Of a DNA stretch of 64,000 nt, positions 10,321-20,765 are shown piece by piece. The stretch is from Gibbsiella quercinecans (GTDB lineage Bacteria > Pseudomonadota > Gammaproteobacteria > Enterobacterales > Enterobacteriaceae): positions 1,922,001-1,986,000 of the forward strand of contig NZ_CP014136.1 in the NCBI RefSeq assembly GCF_002291425.1, written 5' to 3'. The stretch's first letter is position 1; every line of letters begins with the position of its first letter. A program made the position numbers and the translations under genes. The notes beneath the pieces are model-generated. The model made no database searches. It saw only the letters and a list, made by a program, of their open reading frames with translations, and was not told where the DNA came from.

Positions 10321-13136
10321 CAGGCAAATTTACGCTTCTCGCCGTCGCCGGCAACGTTGGTGACACAGCGGCCGCAGATATCTGCGTGTTCCGCCACCTG
10401 GCCAATATCCGTGGTGTAATGCCAGCAACGTGGGCATTTAGTCCCTTCTGCACTGCTAAAGACAATCTTCAGCCCTTTCAGCAGTTCACTTTGCTGCGCA
10501 TCCGCCGGCGCCTGCGCCAACGGTGCCACTTTGGCGCCAGAGGTCAGCAGCACAAAGCGCAGTTCATCCTGCAGGCTGTTCAGGCGCTCCGCCAACGCAT
10601 CATCGGCAAACAGGGTGACGGAAGCTTCCAGCGAACCACCGATACGTTTATCGGCACGCGCCTGCTCCAGCACCTTGTTCACTTCGCCACGCACTTTCAA
10701 CAGCTCATCCCAGAAGGCATCGTTCATGCTTTCGCCTTCGGCCAGGCTGAACAGGCCGTCATACCACTCTTCAGTAAAGACGTACGGCGCGCGTTTGCCC
10801 GGCAGGAAGCCCCAAATCTCGTCCGCGGTAAAGGACATGATCGGCGCCATCCAGCGCACCAGCGCTTCGGCAATGTGGAACAGCGCCGTCTGGCAGCTGC
10901 GGCGTGCAACGCTGTCCGCTTTGGCGGTGTACTGGCGGTCTTTGATGATATCCAGATAGAAGGAGCCCATTTCCACCGAGCAGAACTGCATCAGGCGCTG
11001 CACCACTTCGTGGAAATCGTAGCGGGCATAGGCCTGTTCAATATCCTGCTGCGCCGCCAGCGCACGGCCAACCGCCCAGCGATCCAGCACCACCATATCT
11101 TCCGGCGCCACGCTGTCGGTGCGGGGATCGAAACCATTCAGGTTCGCCAACAGGAAGCGGGCGGTGTTACGGATACGGCGGTAAGAATCTGCCGCACGTT
11201 TGAGGATCTCATCGGAAACGGCGATCTCGCCGGTATAGTCGGTCGATGCCACCCACAAACGCAGGATATCGCCGCCCAGTTTGTTCATCACATCCTGCGG
11301 GCTGACGGTGTTGCCGATCGACTTGGACATTTTGCGCCCCTGACCATCGACGGTGAAGCCGTGGGTCAGCACTTCCTTGTAAGGCGCTTTGCCTTTCATG
11401 GCCGTGGAGATCATCAGCGATGACATGAACCAGCCGCGGTGTTGGTCAGAGCCTTCCAGATACATATCTGCGCTATGGCCGTGGAATTCCGGGCGCACGT
11501 CAACCACCGAAGCGTGGGTCGAACCGGAGTCAAACCACACATCCAGCGTGTCCGGCACTTTGACGTAGTCGGCGGCTTGCTCACCGAGCAACTCGGCCGG
11601 ATCCAAATCCCACCATGCCTGAATACCTTCCTGCTCTACGCGTTTCGCCACTTCTTCAATCAGCTCAACGGTGCGCGGGTGCAGTTGCTCGGTCTCTTTA
11701 TGCACAAACAGCGACATTGGCACGCCCCAGGTACGCTGGCGGGAAATACACCAGTCCGGGCGGTTTGCCACCATCGTTTCGATACGCGCCTGGCCCCAGT
11801 CCGGGATCCACTGCACGCCTTTGATCTCTTCCAGCGACTGCTTACGCAGCCCTTTCTGATCCATGCTGATGAACCATTGCGGGGTCGCACGGAAGATAAC
11901 CGGCGTTTTGTGGCGCCAGCAGCAAGGGTAGCTGTGCAGCAGTTTTTCCACGTGCAGCAGCGCGCCTTTCTCACGCAGCAGTTCCACCACCAGATCGTTG
12001 GCTTTGAAGACGAACTTACCGTCCAGCGAAGGATAGGTGCCCGGCAGGTAACAGCCATTCGGGCCGACCGGGTTGGCCACTTCCAGGCCGTATTTCTGGC
12101 CGATGACAAAGTCGTCCGGGCCATGGCCTGGCGCGGTGTGCACCGCACCGGTACCGGCATCCAGAGTCACGTGTTCGCCCAGGATCGCCGGCACGTCAAA
12201 GCCCATGAACGGATGCTGGAAGCGCAGCAGTTCCAGAGCGGCGCCCTTGCAACTGCCCAGCACCTGCCAATGGGTGATGCCGACGCGTTTCATCACGCTT
12301 TCAACCAGTTCGCCCGCCAGGATCAGGCACTGCCCTTCCACCTGCACCAGTTGATAATCGAATTCCGGGTGCAGAGAGATGGCGCGGTTAGCCGGCAACG
12401 TCCACGGGGTGGTGGTCCAGATCACAAGCGAAATCGGCCCGTCGAAGCTCGCCACGCCAAATTTGGCGGCAACGGCGGCGGCATCGGTGGCAGGGAACGC
12501 CACGTCGATTGACGGGGAGGTTTTGTCGTAATACTCCACTTCCGCTTCAGCCAGCGCAGAGCCGCAGTCGGTGCACCAGTGCACCGGCTTGGCGCCTTTC
12601 AGCAGATGGCCGTTGCTGATGATTTTACCCAGGGCGCGGATGATGTTGGCTTCGGTGGTGAAGTCCATGGTCAGGTAAGGATGATCCCAGTCACCCAACA
12701 CGCCCAGGCGAATGAAGTCCTTCTTCTGGCCCGCCACTTGTTCAGCGGCATATTCACGGCACTTCTGGCGGAATTCGGCAGGGGTCAGCTTCTCGCCCGG
12801 CTTGCCGTACAGTTGTTCCACTTTCAGTTCGATCGGCAAACCATGGCAGTCCCAGCCCGGTATGTAAGGAGAATCAAAGCCGGCCAGCCCTTTGGACTTG
12901 ATAATAATATCTTTGAGAATTTTATTAACCGAGTGACCAATGTGAATGCTGCCATTCGCATACGGAGGGCCGTCATGCAGAATGAAGGATTTTTTGCCCT
13001 TTTTAGCGGCACGAATCATCCCGTACAGATCCTGTTCATACCAACGTGCGAGCATGCCAGGTTCACGCTTGGCGAGATCGCCACGCATCGGGAACCCTGT
13101 TTCCGGCAAGTTCAGGGTATTCTTGTAGTCACTCAT
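10320..13136 (-). CDS. ileS: Isoleucyl-tRNA synthetase
   Basis: IleS charges tRNA-Ile and edits misactivated valine. The 938-residue protein is full length. The class I signatures are present: HIGH in [12 protein letters not shown] near residue 65 and KMSKS in [11 protein letters not shown] near 600. The CP1 editing region contains the [12 protein letters not shown] motif. The C-terminal zinc site [13 protein letters not shown] and CGRCVTN is complete. It lies 31 bp after ribF and overlaps lspA by one base, the standard enteric cluster. Confidence 0.99.
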   Translation of the reverse strand: MSDYKNTLNLPETGFPMRGDLAKREPGMLARWYEQDLYGMIRAAKKGKKSFILHDGPPYANGSIHIGHSVNKILKDIIIKSKGLAGFDSPYIPGWDCHGLPIELKVEQLYGKPGEKLTPAEFRQKCREYAAEQVAGQKKDFIRLGVLGDWDHPYLTMDFTTEANIIRALGKIISNGHLLKGAKPVHWCTDCGSALAEAEVEYYDKTSPSIDVAFPATDAAAVAAKFGVASFDGPISLVIWTTTPWTLPANRAISLHPEFDYQLVQVEGQCLILAGELVESVMKRVGITHWQVLGSCKGAALELLRFQHPFMGFDVPAILGEHVTLDAGTGAVHTAPGHGPDDFVIGQKYGLEVANPVGPNGCYLPGTYPSLDGKFVFKANDLVVELLREKGALLHVEKLLHSYPCCWRHKTPVIFRATPQWFISMDQKGLRKQSLEEIKGVQWIPDWGQARIETMVANRPDWCISRQRTWGVPMSLFVHKETEQLHPRTVELIEEVAKRVEQEGIQAWWDLDPAELLGEQAADYVKVPDTLDVWFDSGSTHASVVDVRPEFHGHSADMYLEGSDQHRGWFMSSLMISTAMKGKAPYKEVLTHGFTVDGQGRKMSKSIGNTVSPQDVMNKLGGDILRLWVASTDYTGEIAVSDEILKRAADSYRRIRNTARFLLANLNGFDPRTDSVAPEDMVVLDRWAVGRALAAQQDIEQAYARYDFHEVVQRLMQFCSVEMGSFYLDIIKDRQYTAKADSVARRSCQTALFHIAEALVRWMAPIMSFTADEIWGFLPGKRAPYVFTEEWYDGLFSLAEGESMNDAFWDELLKVRGEVNKVLEQARADKRIGGSLEASVTLFADDALAERLNSLQDELRFVLLTSGAKVAPLAQAPADAQQSELLKGLKIVFSSAEGTKCPRCWHYTTDIGQVAEHADICGRCVTNVAGDGEKRKFA

Positions 13137-13167
13137 TAGATTCTCGATCTCGTTTCGGTTTTTCAGA

Positions 13168-14106
13168 TTAAACCGGTGTCTTTAGCCCGAAAAATGTCCG
13201 GGCAGCCACCACATCATTGGCGATTTGCTGCTTCAGCGCATCGAGCGAAGCAAAACGCTGTTCGTTGCGCAATTTTGCGCGGAGCACCACGTCAATATGG
13301 CGCCCATATAGATTCATTGTGACATCCAGCAGATGCACTTCCAACTGCTGGCGCACGCCGGCAACCGTCGGCCGCGTGCCGATATTGGCGACGCCCGGCA
13401 ACGGCTGAGGCCCCAGGCCGTAAACGTCAACCGCATATACGCCATTCACCGGCGCCACCAGCCGCTTGAGCGGCAGGTTCGCGGTCGGGAAGCCAATGGT
13501 GCGGCCCAATTCATCGCCGTGTACCACGCGACCTGAAATGCTGTACGGATGGCCAAGCAGCCTTTCCGTCAGCGCCAGTTCATCGTCACGCAGCGCATTG
13601 CGGATGGCGGTGCTGCTGATGCGTTGGCCCCCTTCGCAGAAGGTCGGCGTGCTGACCACGGTAAAGCCGTATTCGGCCCCGGCCTTTTGCAGCAACGGGA
13701 AATCCCCGGTGCGGTTGGCGCCGAAGCGGAAATCATCCCCCACCATCAGGAATTTTACGCCCAGTTTCTGCACCAGCAGTTCGGCGACAAACGCCTGTGC
13801 GGTGTTAGCGGCGAAACGCGGATCAAAGTTGACGCACAGCAGGTAATCAACCCCGGCCTGCGCCAAATATTTGGCTTTGTCACGCAAACGCGTAAGACGA
13901 GCCGGCGCTTTGTCCGCTGCGAACAGCTCCAGCGGCTGCGGCTCAAAGATCATGACTATCACCGGCAGCCCAAGGCGTTGCCCTTCCTGCTTTAGCTGCT
14001 TCAGCAACGCCTGATGGCCGCGGTGTACGCCGTCAAAGTTGCCGATAGTGAGCACGCAACCATGGTGGCGTGCCCGGATATTGTGAATGCCGCGAATTAG
14101 CTCCAT
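13168..14106 (-). CDS. ribF: Bifunctional riboflavin kinase / FAD synthetase
   Basis: RibF phosphorylates riboflavin to FMN and adenylates FMN to FAD. The 312-residue protein has an N-terminal nucleotidyl-transferase domain beginning with the [18 protein letters not shown] motif and a C-terminal flavokinase domain with [11 protein letters not shown] near residue 205. It is the first gene of the ribF-ileS-lspA-fkpB-ispH cluster and starts at the ATG at 14106. Its upstream region is shared divergently with rpsT. Confidence 0.98.
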   Translation of the reverse strand: MELIRGIHNIRARHHGCVLTIGNFDGVHRGHQALLKQLKQEGQRLGLPVIVMIFEPQPLELFAADKAPARLTRLRDKAKYLAQAGVDYLLCVNFDPRFAANTAQAFVAELLVQKLGVKFLMVGDDFRFGANRTGDFPLLQKAGAEYGFTVVSTPTFCEGGQRISSTAIRNALRDDELALTERLLGHPYSISGRVVHGDELGRTIGFPTANLPLKRLVAPVNGVYAVDVYGLGPQPLPGVANIGTRPTVAGVRQQLEVHLLDVTMNLYGRHIDVVLRAKLRNEQRFASLDALKQQIANDVVAARTFFGLKTPV

Positions 14107-14580
14107 AGCTGGCTCAAAACAGTGGAAATCGGCGGATTATACCTTGTACAGCGGTTAAGGTTAACACGTGAATAGCAATATAGGCCGCATCCCACCAGAA
14201 GCGATGGCGGCCCAGGCCGCAAAATGCCGGCGGCAAGGCGCTAACAGGCGCCTTGCCGCCACAACGGAATATCTTCCCACCATACCGGAGATAGCGGGCG
14301 GGCGAAACACCTAAGCAGCGGTTTATCCACCATAAAAAAAGGGTTATCATACCGCCTTCATCAGTTGCCGTGCGCACCAAAGCAATACCCGGTTAATTTT
14401 CTTGCGAAATGCTGTATTCCCAGATGGGAAGCTGGTAAAATCCTGCGCCATCACAACGTAGCAAGTGCCGCCCGTACAAACGGCGCTTATTTGCACAAAT
14501 CCATTGACAAACGAAGGCTAAAAGGGCATATTCCTCGGCCTTTGAATTGTCCTCAATAGAATATATTTGGGAGTTGGACC
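14107..14580. other. Divergent ribF/rpsT intergenic region with a long hairpin
   Basis: No convincing gene. A perfect 13-bp stem, GGCGGCAAGGCGC (14229-14241) with GCGCCTTGCCGCC (14248-14260), closes a 6-nt loop. No U-tract follows on either strand, so it is not a normal terminator; it could fall in the ribF leader. A reading frame at 14114-14380 on the minus strand shares a C-terminal stretch (LTLTAVQGI) with the doubtful E. coli yaaY, but this probably reflects conserved upstream DNA. Confidence 0.6.
14504..14532 (+). promoter_or_regulatory. Probable rpsT promoter
   Basis: A consensus -35 TTGACA (14504-14509) and a -10-like CATATT (14527-14532) are separated by 17 bp, giving a start about 40 nt before rpsT. 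E. coli rpsT has two promoters; a second one further upstream was not resolved. Confidence 0.7.
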
Positions 14581-14844
14581 TTGGCTAATATCAAATCAGC
14601 TAAGAAACGCGCCGTACAGTCTGAGAAACGCCGCAAGCACAATGCTAGCCGTCGCTCAATGGTGCGTACCTTCATTAAGAAGGTCTATGCCGCTATCGAA
14701 GCTGGCGACAAAGAAGCAGCACAAAAAGCATTCACCGTAATGCAACCACTTGTGGATCGCCAGGCTGCTAAAGGCCTGATCCACAAAAACAAAGCAGCGC
14801 GCCATAAGTCAAACCTGGCCGCGCAAATCAGCGCAATGCAGTAA
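14581..14844 (+). CDS. rpsT: 30S ribosomal protein S20, UUG start
   Basis: S20 binds 16S rRNA early in 30S assembly. The 87-residue protein begins (M)[20 protein letters not shown] and is rich in lysine and alanine, as in all enterics. The start codon is TTG at 14581, the same unusual initiator as in E. coli, where it contributes to autogenous translational control. A GGAG element lies about nine bases upstream. It is a single-gene unit with its own promoter and terminator. Confidence 0.99.
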   Translation: MANIKSAKKRAVQSEKRRKHNASRRSMVRTFIKKVYAAIEAGDKEAAQKAFTVMQPLVDRQAAKGLIHKNKAARHKSNLAAQISAMQ

Positions 14845-14870
14845 GCATTACGTTGTCTGCTTGGTAAAAA

Positions 14871-14893
14871 AACCGGCTCTCGCCGGTTTTTTT
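14871..14893 (+). terminator. Rho-independent terminator of rpsT
   Basis: Stem AACCGGC (14871-14877) and GCCGGTT (14882-14888), 4-nt loop TCTC, followed by a run of T to 14893. A run of A residues upstream lets the same hairpin act for the convergent nhaR transcript. Confidence 0.92.
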
Positions 14894-14925
14894 ATGCCCG
14901 CAATTCGGGCGCCCTTGCTTCGCCG

Positions 14926-15822
14926 CTAGAGGGCAAACAGCGATGAGAAGTCTTTGTGGCAGATCCGCTGCACCGCCGGGTGCTGGATCATGCGCTCGGC
15001 AAAAATGACGTAATACTCCTCGTGCACGCTGTCAATTCGCCCAATCTCCACCACGCTATCATCGCTGTAGATATCCTGCGCATACCGCGTCGGCGCCACA
15101 AAGATCGCATTATGGTACATGGCAAAGGCCTTCATCAGCGCCGCATCATCGAATTCACCGAGGATCTCGACCTGCAGCCCCTGAATATTGAGCCAGTTGA
15201 GCAGTTGCCGCCCGAGCATTGAACGGCGCCCCGGCAGCAACAGCCGCCGCTGTTCCAGGCAGGCCGGGAATGGCGCCTCCGGCACCGGCTGGCGGCAGAA
15301 AAAGCTGATGCTGCACTCACCCAGTTTGATCGAAAACAACCCTTCCTGCTGGCTGGAGTCTACCGGGCAGTCCGACAGGATCATATCCAGCTTGTGCTGG
15401 CTTAGCTGTTCCAGCAGCATTTCATGGGTGGATTCAAAACAGCGCAGATGGATGCGCTCATCATCCGCCACTACCGTTTCCAGCACCTGGCTCACCAGGC
15501 GCTTGGACAGGGCATCCGCCACGCCAACGTCGAACAACAGGTTGGATTCTTTGGTGTAATGAACGATATCCAACATTTCCTGGCTGAGCATGAACATCTT
15601 GTCCGCGTAACGGAAAACCAACTGCCCCAGTTCGGAAGGCACCAGCCCGCGCCCCTGGCGTTTAAACAGTTTGCCGTTTAACCGCTCTTCCAACGCTTTG
15701 ATCTGGCCGGTAATGGTTTGCGGCGTCAGAAACAGCGCTTCAGCCGCGCCCACGACGGAGCCTGCTTTGCAAACTTGCCAAAAATAATAGAGGTGATTGA
15801 AATTAATATGTGACGTTCTCAC
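14926..15822 (-). CDS. nhaR: LysR-type activator of nhaA
   Basis: NhaR senses Na+ and activates nhaA; in E. coli it also activates pgaABCD. The 298-residue protein starts with the winged helix-turn-helix [40 protein letters not shown] and continues with a LysR effector domain whose segments ([38 protein letters not shown]) match E. coli NhaR closely. It lies 134 bp after nhaA on the same strand, in the E. coli order nhaA-nhaR. Confidence 0.95.
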   Translation of the reverse strand: MRTSHINFNHLYYFWQVCKAGSVVGAAEALFLTPQTITGQIKALEERLNGKLFKRQGRGLVPSELGQLVFRYADKMFMLSQEMLDIVHYTKESNLLFDVGVADALSKRLVSQVLETVVADDERIHLRCFESTHEMLLEQLSQHKLDMILSDCPVDSSQQEGLFSIKLGECSISFFCRQPVPEAPFPACLEQRRLLLPGRRSMLGRQLLNWLNIQGLQVEILGEFDDAALMKAFAMYHNAIFVAPTRYAQDIYSDDSVVEIGRIDSVHEEYYVIFAERMIQHPAVQRICHKDFSSLFAL

Positions 15823-15956
15823 AAAAAGTTCTCCTTACGTTTCGCACCGGCAAATAACCCGCCGAGATAAGCGACAAATTCCTTTTCGTTGTTTCAGACA
15901 ACGTATTACCCCATTCGTCCCATACAAATGCCCCGCACTGCCGCCGTACGCGGCGC

Positions 15957-17123
15957 CTAAGGGCGTTTTGGCAAAGACAGGCGCAATAGGCTATAGCCCA
16001 CCAGCGCCGCCAGCGTTGAGCCCAGCAGGATGCCCAAGCGTGAATACACCCCAAAAGCGGCGTCTGCGCTGCCGAATGCCAGGGTGGCGATAAACATCGA
16101 CATGGTAAAGCCAATACCACACAGCACGGAAACGGCGAATACCTGCCGGAAGCCCACGCCTTCCGGCAAGCGGGCAATGCCTAGCTTCACCGCCAGGAAA
16201 CTGAACGTGAAAATCCCCAACGGTTTGCCAATCAGCAGGCCGGTCGCAATGCCCAGCGGCAGCATCGAGGCCAGTCCGCCCAGCGAAACGCCCTGTAATG
16301 AAACCCCAGCGTTGGCAAAGGCAAACAGCGGCAGGATGAAATAGGCGACCCACGGGTGCAGCCCGTGCTCCAGCCTTTCAGACAGGGGGTCACCCTGGCG
16401 GGCGTTCAGCGGGATCATAAAGCCGAGAATCACCCCCGCCAGGGTGGCATGGATCCCAGAGACCAAAATGGCAGCCCACAGCCCCACACCCACGATCATG
16501 TACAGCGATGTCTTGGCGACCCGGCAACGGTTCATCAGCGCCAGCACGGCAATCAGCGCCGCCGCCGCGCCTAGCGCAGGCACCGACAGAGCATCGGTAT
16601 AAAACAGGGCGATAATCACGATGGCGCCCAGATCGTCAATGATGGCCAACGCCAGCAGAAACACCTTCAGGCCCAGCGGGACTCGCTTACCCAGCAGCGC
16701 CATCACGCCCAGCGCAAAGGCGATATCGGTTGCCGTAGGGATCGCCCAGCCATGGCGAGCCACGGCATCGGCACCGTTGAACAGCAGGTAAATCAGCGCC
16801 GGCGCCAGCATCCCGCCACACGCAGCGATCGCCGGGAATATCGCTTTGTCATATCCCGCCAGTGAGCCCTGGATCAGCTCCCTCTTCACCTCCAGCCCTA
16901 CCGTGAGGAAAAACAGCGCCATCAGCGCATCGTTAATCCACCATTCCAGTGGTTTATCTATCACATGCCCCAAAACACCCGCGCTAATAGGCACATTGAG
17001 AAACGCATGATAAAGCGTATCTAACGGGGTATTGGCCATGAACATCGCCACGATGGCTACGGCAATCAGGATGATGCCGCCCGCGGCTTCCAGACGTAAA
17101 AATTGACGAATAATATTGGTCAC
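15957..17123 (-). CDS. nhaA: Na+/H+ antiporter NhaA, GTG start
   Basis: NhaA exchanges two protons for one sodium ion across the inner membrane and supports growth in salt and at alkaline pH. Twelve membrane segments are visible. The ion-binding aspartates are in [10 protein letters not shown] and [16 protein letters not shown], and the pH-sensor histidine is in [11 protein letters not shown] place the start at GTG 17123, which gives 388 residues, the E. coli length, with purine-rich sequence before it; an ATG at 17168 would add 15 residues and has a poor ribosome site. Regulation by downstream nhaR is expected. Confidence 0.96.
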   Translation of the reverse strand: MTNIIRQFLRLEAAGGIILIAVAIVAMFMANTPLDTLYHAFLNVPISAGVLGHVIDKPLEWWINDALMALFFLTVGLEVKRELIQGSLAGYDKAIFPAIAACGGMLAPALIYLLFNGADAVARHGWAIPTATDIAFALGVMALLGKRVPLGLKVFLLALAIIDDLGAIVIIALFYTDALSVPALGAAAALIAVLALMNRCRVAKTSLYMIVGVGLWAAILVSGIHATLAGVILGFMIPLNARQGDPLSERLEHGLHPWVAYFILPLFAFANAGVSLQGVSLGGLASMLPLGIATGLLIGKPLGIFTFSFLAVKLGIARLPEGVGFRQVFAVSVLCGIGFTMSMFIATLAFGSADAAFGVYSRLGILLGSTLAALVGYSLLRLSLPKRP

Positions 17124-17271
17124 GGCGCTCTCTTCTCCCTGTAACAACAGTGCGCTGCCATTCTGCAAGAAGGTGAGTATAAACGTTGGTTAATATTGAA
17201 AATATAAGTTTATAAATGCTAAAACATTCAGCAAAACCGAGCTTTTCCTCCCCCAGCCCCCAGGACAGGAA

Positions 17272-17311
17272 AGCAAAAGAAAAATGCCGGCCGAGTGAGC
17301 CGGCCGGCATT
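17272..17311 (-). terminator. Terminator of the dnaKJ operon
   Basis: Inverted arms AATGCCGGCC (17283-17292) and GGCCGGCATT (17302-17311) form a GC-rich hairpin; on the minus strand it is followed by TTTTCTTTTGC. It lies about 40 bp after the dnaJ stop. Confidence 0.85.
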
Positions 17312-17353
17312 ATCACGCGTCATGACCAGAGGTGAGTCAGAACGCCAAGCTCG

Positions 17354-18484
17354 TTAACGCGTCAGATCGTCAAAGAACTTTTTCACCCCATCAAAGAAGC
17401 TCTTCGAACGCGGGCTGTTCTGGTGCCCTGACGGGCCACCCAGGCTTTCTTCCAACTCTTGCAGCAGCTGTTTCTGCTTATCGCTAAGGTTAACCGGGGT
17501 TTCCACCACGACACGGCACAGCAAATCGCCCTGCGCGCCGCCGCGTACCGATTTAACCCCTTTGCCACGCATACGGAACAGTTTGCCGGTTTGGGTTTCT
17601 GCTGGCACTTTCAGTTTCACCCGCCCATCGAGCGTCGGCACTTCGATTTCACCGCCCAGCGCCGCCATCGCGAAGTTGATAGGCACTTCGCAGTACAGGT
17701 TATTGCCCTCACGCTCAAAGATCGGGTGCGCCTTAACCTGAACCTGAACGTACAGATCGCCGGCCGGAGCGCCGTGCTCACCCGCTTCCCCTTCGCCTGC
17801 CAGGCGGATACGATCGCCGGTATCCACGCCCGCCGGAATTTTCACCGACAGCGTTTTAGCCTTCTCTACCCGGCCATGGCCGTGGCACTTGGTGCACGGA
17901 TCTTTAATGATCTGCCCGCGGCCATGGCAGTGTGGGCAAGCCTGCTGCACGGTGAAGAAGCCCTGGCGCATCTGCACCTGGCCCTGGCCATGACAGGTTG
18001 GGCACGTCACCGGCGAACTGCCTGGCTTGGCGCCGCTGCCGTGGCACGCGTCGCACTCTTCCAATGTTGGAATACGGATCTCTTTATTGACGCCGCGAAC
18101 CGCTTCTTCCAGGGTTAACTCCATGTTATAGCGCAGATCGGAGCCACGGCTGGCGCGCTGGCGGCGGCCGCCACCAAAGATGTCGCCAAACACGTCGCCA
18201 AAGATATCGCTGAAGTCGGCACCGCCGCCGCCGAAGCCGCCGCCACCGCCCATACCGCCTTGTTCAAAGGCTGCATGACCATACTGATCGTAAGCGGCGC
18301 GTTTCTGGTCATCGCTTAAGATCTCGTAGGCCTCCTTGATTTCTTTGAATCTGGTTTCAGCGTTTTCTTCCTGATTGCGGTCAGGGTGATACTTCATCGC
18401 CAGGCGCTTATACGCCTTTTTGATTTCACGCTCATCCGCCGTTTTAGCAACGCCGAGAACCTCGTAATAATCTTTCTTCGCCAT
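17354..18484 (-). CDS. dnaJ: Hsp40 co-chaperone DnaJ
   Basis: DnaJ delivers unfolded clients to DnaK and stimulates its ATPase. The 376-residue protein has all class A features: J domain (residues 1-70) with KYHPDRN, a Gly/Phe-rich linker of long glycine runs, and four CxxCxGxG zinc repeats beginning [24 protein letters not shown] and CTKCHGHG, followed by two client-binding beta domains. It follows dnaK by about 108 bp, an interval that carries a hairpin. Confidence 0.99.
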   Translation of the reverse strand: MAKKDYYEVLGVAKTADEREIKKAYKRLAMKYHPDRNQEENAETRFKEIKEAYEILSDDQKRAAYDQYGHAAFEQGGMGGGGGFGGGGADFSDIFGDVFGDIFGGGRRQRASRGSDLRYNMELTLEEAVRGVNKEIRIPTLEECDACHGSGAKPGSSPVTCPTCHGQGQVQMRQGFFTVQQACPHCHGRGQIIKDPCTKCHGHGRVEKAKTLSVKIPAGVDTGDRIRLAGEGEAGEHGAPAGDLYVQVQVKAHPIFEREGNNLYCEVPINFAMAALGGEIEVPTLDGRVKLKVPAETQTGKLFRMRGKGVKSVRGGAQGDLLCRVVVETPVNLSDKQKQLLQELEESLGGPSGHQNSPRSKSFFDGVKKFFDDLTR

Positions 18485-18510
18485 TCGTTGTGTTAGCCCC
18501 TAAGATACAT

Positions 18511-18542
18511 GCACGGGCGTAGAGTTGCCTCAACGCCCGTGC
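18511..18542 (-). repeat. Hairpin between dnaK and dnaJ
   Basis: Perfect 10-bp arms GCACGGGCGT (18511-18520) and ACGCCCGTGC (18533-18542) close a 12-nt loop with no U-tract. It lies inside the dnaKJ transcript and may set the relative amount or stability of the two mRNA parts; that role is inferred. Confidence 0.7.
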
Positions 18543-18592
18543 TGGTTTCCCAGTAATGCCCAACCGGGAATTACCATGCCCGCTTAGGGCGA

Positions 18593-20506
18593 TTATTTTT
18601 TATCTTTAACTTCTTCAAATTCAGCGTCGACAACGTCGTCGTCTTTCTTCGCTGCATCATCAGCACCGGCATCAGCACCTTGCTGTGCGGCCTGAGCCTG
18701 TGCCATTTCCAGCAGTTTACCGGAAACCTGCACCAGCGCCTGGGTTTTCGCTTCGATCTCGGCTTTATCTTCGCCTTTCACCGCCGCTTCCAGATCTTTC
18801 AGCGCGCTTTCGATCGCCGTTTTATCATCCGCTGGCAGTTTGTCGCCGGCTTCTTCCAGTTGCTTACGCGTACCGTGAATCAGATGGTCAGCCTGGTTAC
18901 GGGCCTGAACCACTTCTTCGAACTTACGGTCAGCTTCGGCGTTGGCTTCAGCATCACGCACCATTTTCTGGATTTCATCTTCGTTCAAGCCGGAAGATGC
19001 CTTGATGGTGATTTTCTGTTCACGACCGGTGTTCTTGTCTTTCGCAGACACGTGCAGAATACCGTCGGCATCGATATCGAAGGTGACTTCGATCTGTGCC
19101 ATACCCCGCGGAGCCGCCTGGATGCCGTCCAGGTTGAACTGACCGAGCGATTTGTTATCGCTGGCACGTTTACGCTCACCCTGCAGCACGTGGATGGTTA
19201 CCGCAGACTGGTTATCTTCTGCCGTAGAGAACACCTGGCTGTGCTTGGTCGGGATGGTGGTATTCTTAGTGATCAGCGGAGTCATCACGCCGCCCATGGT
19301 TTCGATACCCAGCGACAGCGGGGTAACGTCCAGCAGCAGCACGTCTTTCACGTCACCGGCCAACACACCGCCCTGAACCGCAGCACCGATAGCAACGGCT
19401 TCATCCGGGTTCACGTCTTTACGCGGCTCTTTACCGAAGAAGTCAGCCACTTTCTTCTGCACCATCGGCATACGGGTCTGGCCACCGACCAGGATCACAT
19501 CGTTGATGTCGGAAACCGACAGGCCGGCATCCTTCAGCGCCACTTTCAGCGGCTCGATGGAACGGTTAACCAGATCTTCAACCAGCGATTCGAGTTTCGC
19601 ACGGGTCACTTTGATGTTCATGTGTTTCGGGCCGGTGGCGTCTGCCGTGATGTACGGCAGGTTCACATCGGTCTGCTGTGCAGAAGACAGCTCGATCTTG
19701 GCTTTTTCAGCGGCTTCTTTCAGACGCTGCATCGCCAGTGGATCCTTACGCAGATCGATACCCTGTTCTTTGTTGAATTCTTCAACCAGGTAGTTGATCA
19801 AACGGCTGTCGAAGTCTTCACCACCCAGGTGGGTATCACCGTTGGTTGCCAACACTTCAAAGGTTTTTTCGCCGTCAACTTCGTCAATTTCGATGATGGA
19901 AATATCGAAGGTACCACCACCCAGGTCGTAGACCGCGATGGTGCGGTTGCCGATCTCTTTATCCAGGCCGTAGGCCAGTGCGGCTGCGGTCGGTTCGTTG
20001 ATGATACGTTTGACTTCCAGGCCCGCGATACGGCCGGCGTCTTTGGTCGCCTGGCGCTGTGCGTCGTTGAAGTACGCTGGCACGGTGATAACCGCTTCGG
20101 TGACCGGCTCGCCCAGGTAATCTTCCGCCGTTTTCTTCATTTTCTTCAGCACTTCGGCAGAGATCTGCGGCGGTGCCATTTTCTGGCCTTTCACATCCAG
20201 CCATGCGTCGCCGTTGTCGGCTGCGACGATTTTGTACGGCATGATGTCTTTATCACGCTGCGCTTCTTCGTCTTGGAAACGACGGCCGATCAAACGTTTG
20301 ATCGCGAACAGTGTATTTTGCGGGTTAGTAACAGCCTGACGTTTAGCCGGCTGGCCAACCAGAGTTTCACCATCCTGGGTATATGCGATGATAGAAGGCG
20401 TGGTGCGATCGCCCTCGGCGTTCTCAAGAACACGAGCCTTGGTGCCATCCATAATTGCTACGCAAGAGTTGGTAGTACCCAGGTCGATACCAATAATTTT
20501 GCCCAT
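18593..20506 (-). CDS. dnaK: Hsp70 chaperone DnaK
   Basis: DnaK is the ATP-driven central chaperone that also feeds back on sigma-32. The 637-residue protein starts [21 protein letters not shown] and shows the Hsp70 phosphate-binding motifs ([17 protein letters not shown]), the linker [16 protein letters not shown], the substrate-binding domain and a C-terminal acidic tail ending EFEEVKDKK. It heads the dnaKJ operon behind two heat-shock promoters. Confidence 0.99.
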   Translation of the reverse strand: MGKIIGIDLGTTNSCVAIMDGTKARVLENAEGDRTTPSIIAYTQDGETLVGQPAKRQAVTNPQNTLFAIKRLIGRRFQDEEAQRDKDIMPYKIVAADNGDAWLDVKGQKMAPPQISAEVLKKMKKTAEDYLGEPVTEAVITVPAYFNDAQRQATKDAGRIAGLEVKRIINEPTAAALAYGLDKEIGNRTIAVYDLGGGTFDISIIEIDEVDGEKTFEVLATNGDTHLGGEDFDSRLINYLVEEFNKEQGIDLRKDPLAMQRLKEAAEKAKIELSSAQQTDVNLPYITADATGPKHMNIKVTRAKLESLVEDLVNRSIEPLKVALKDAGLSVSDINDVILVGGQTRMPMVQKKVADFFGKEPRKDVNPDEAVAIGAAVQGGVLAGDVKDVLLLDVTPLSLGIETMGGVMTPLITKNTTIPTKHSQVFSTAEDNQSAVTIHVLQGERKRASDNKSLGQFNLDGIQAAPRGMAQIEVTFDIDADGILHVSAKDKNTGREQKITIKASSGLNEDEIQKMVRDAEANAEADRKFEEVVQARNQADHLIHGTRKQLEEAGDKLPADDKTAIESALKDLEAAVKGEDKAEIEAKTQALVQVSGKLLEMAQAQAAQQGADAGADDAAKKDDDVVDAEFEEVKDKK

Positions 20507-20553
20507 CTAAACGTCTCCACTAATAAATTCATTTCTGTCAGGTTGCTAACGTA

Positions 20554-20657
20554 TATGCGGGTGATTTTTATGTTTTCAACCGCCCAACATCACGGTATTG
20601 CCCGCGGCCAGCAACTGGGGTTGTAAATAAGATGGGGCCATTCGATTCAGCATCAAG
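20554..20657 (-). promoter_or_regulatory. Tandem sigma-32 heat-shock promoters of dnaKJ
   Basis: The distal promoter has -35 CTTGATG (20651-20657) and -10 CCCCATCT (20630-20637) with a 13-bp spacer, a strong match to the sigma-32 consensus and to dnaKp1 of E. coli. A second, weaker one has GTTGAAA (20574-20580) and CCCGCATA (20554-20561) with a 12-bp spacer, where E. coli has dnaKp2. An A/T-rich inverted repeat (20666-20687) directly upstream could serve as a promoter-proximal element. Confidence 0.85.
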
Positions 20658-20765
20658 GGGGGCGTGGAAAAAAATTTCGTTTTTTCCGCCGGCGGCGTGC
20701 CCCGGCCGCCAAATAGCGGGCCGGGAAGCCGCATGATCGCGGCGAATACGCGCGGCAGAACCAAG

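Noticed and set aside
14114-14380. Open frame on the minus strand resembling E. coli yaaY
   Set aside because: Only the last about 16 residues look alike, no ribosome site, and it contains the long hairpin; similarity is likely due to conserved ribF upstream DNA.
18680-20626. 648-codon open frame on the plus strand
   Set aside because: Antisense to dnaK; long stop-free antisense frames opposite dnaK are a known codon-usage artefact.
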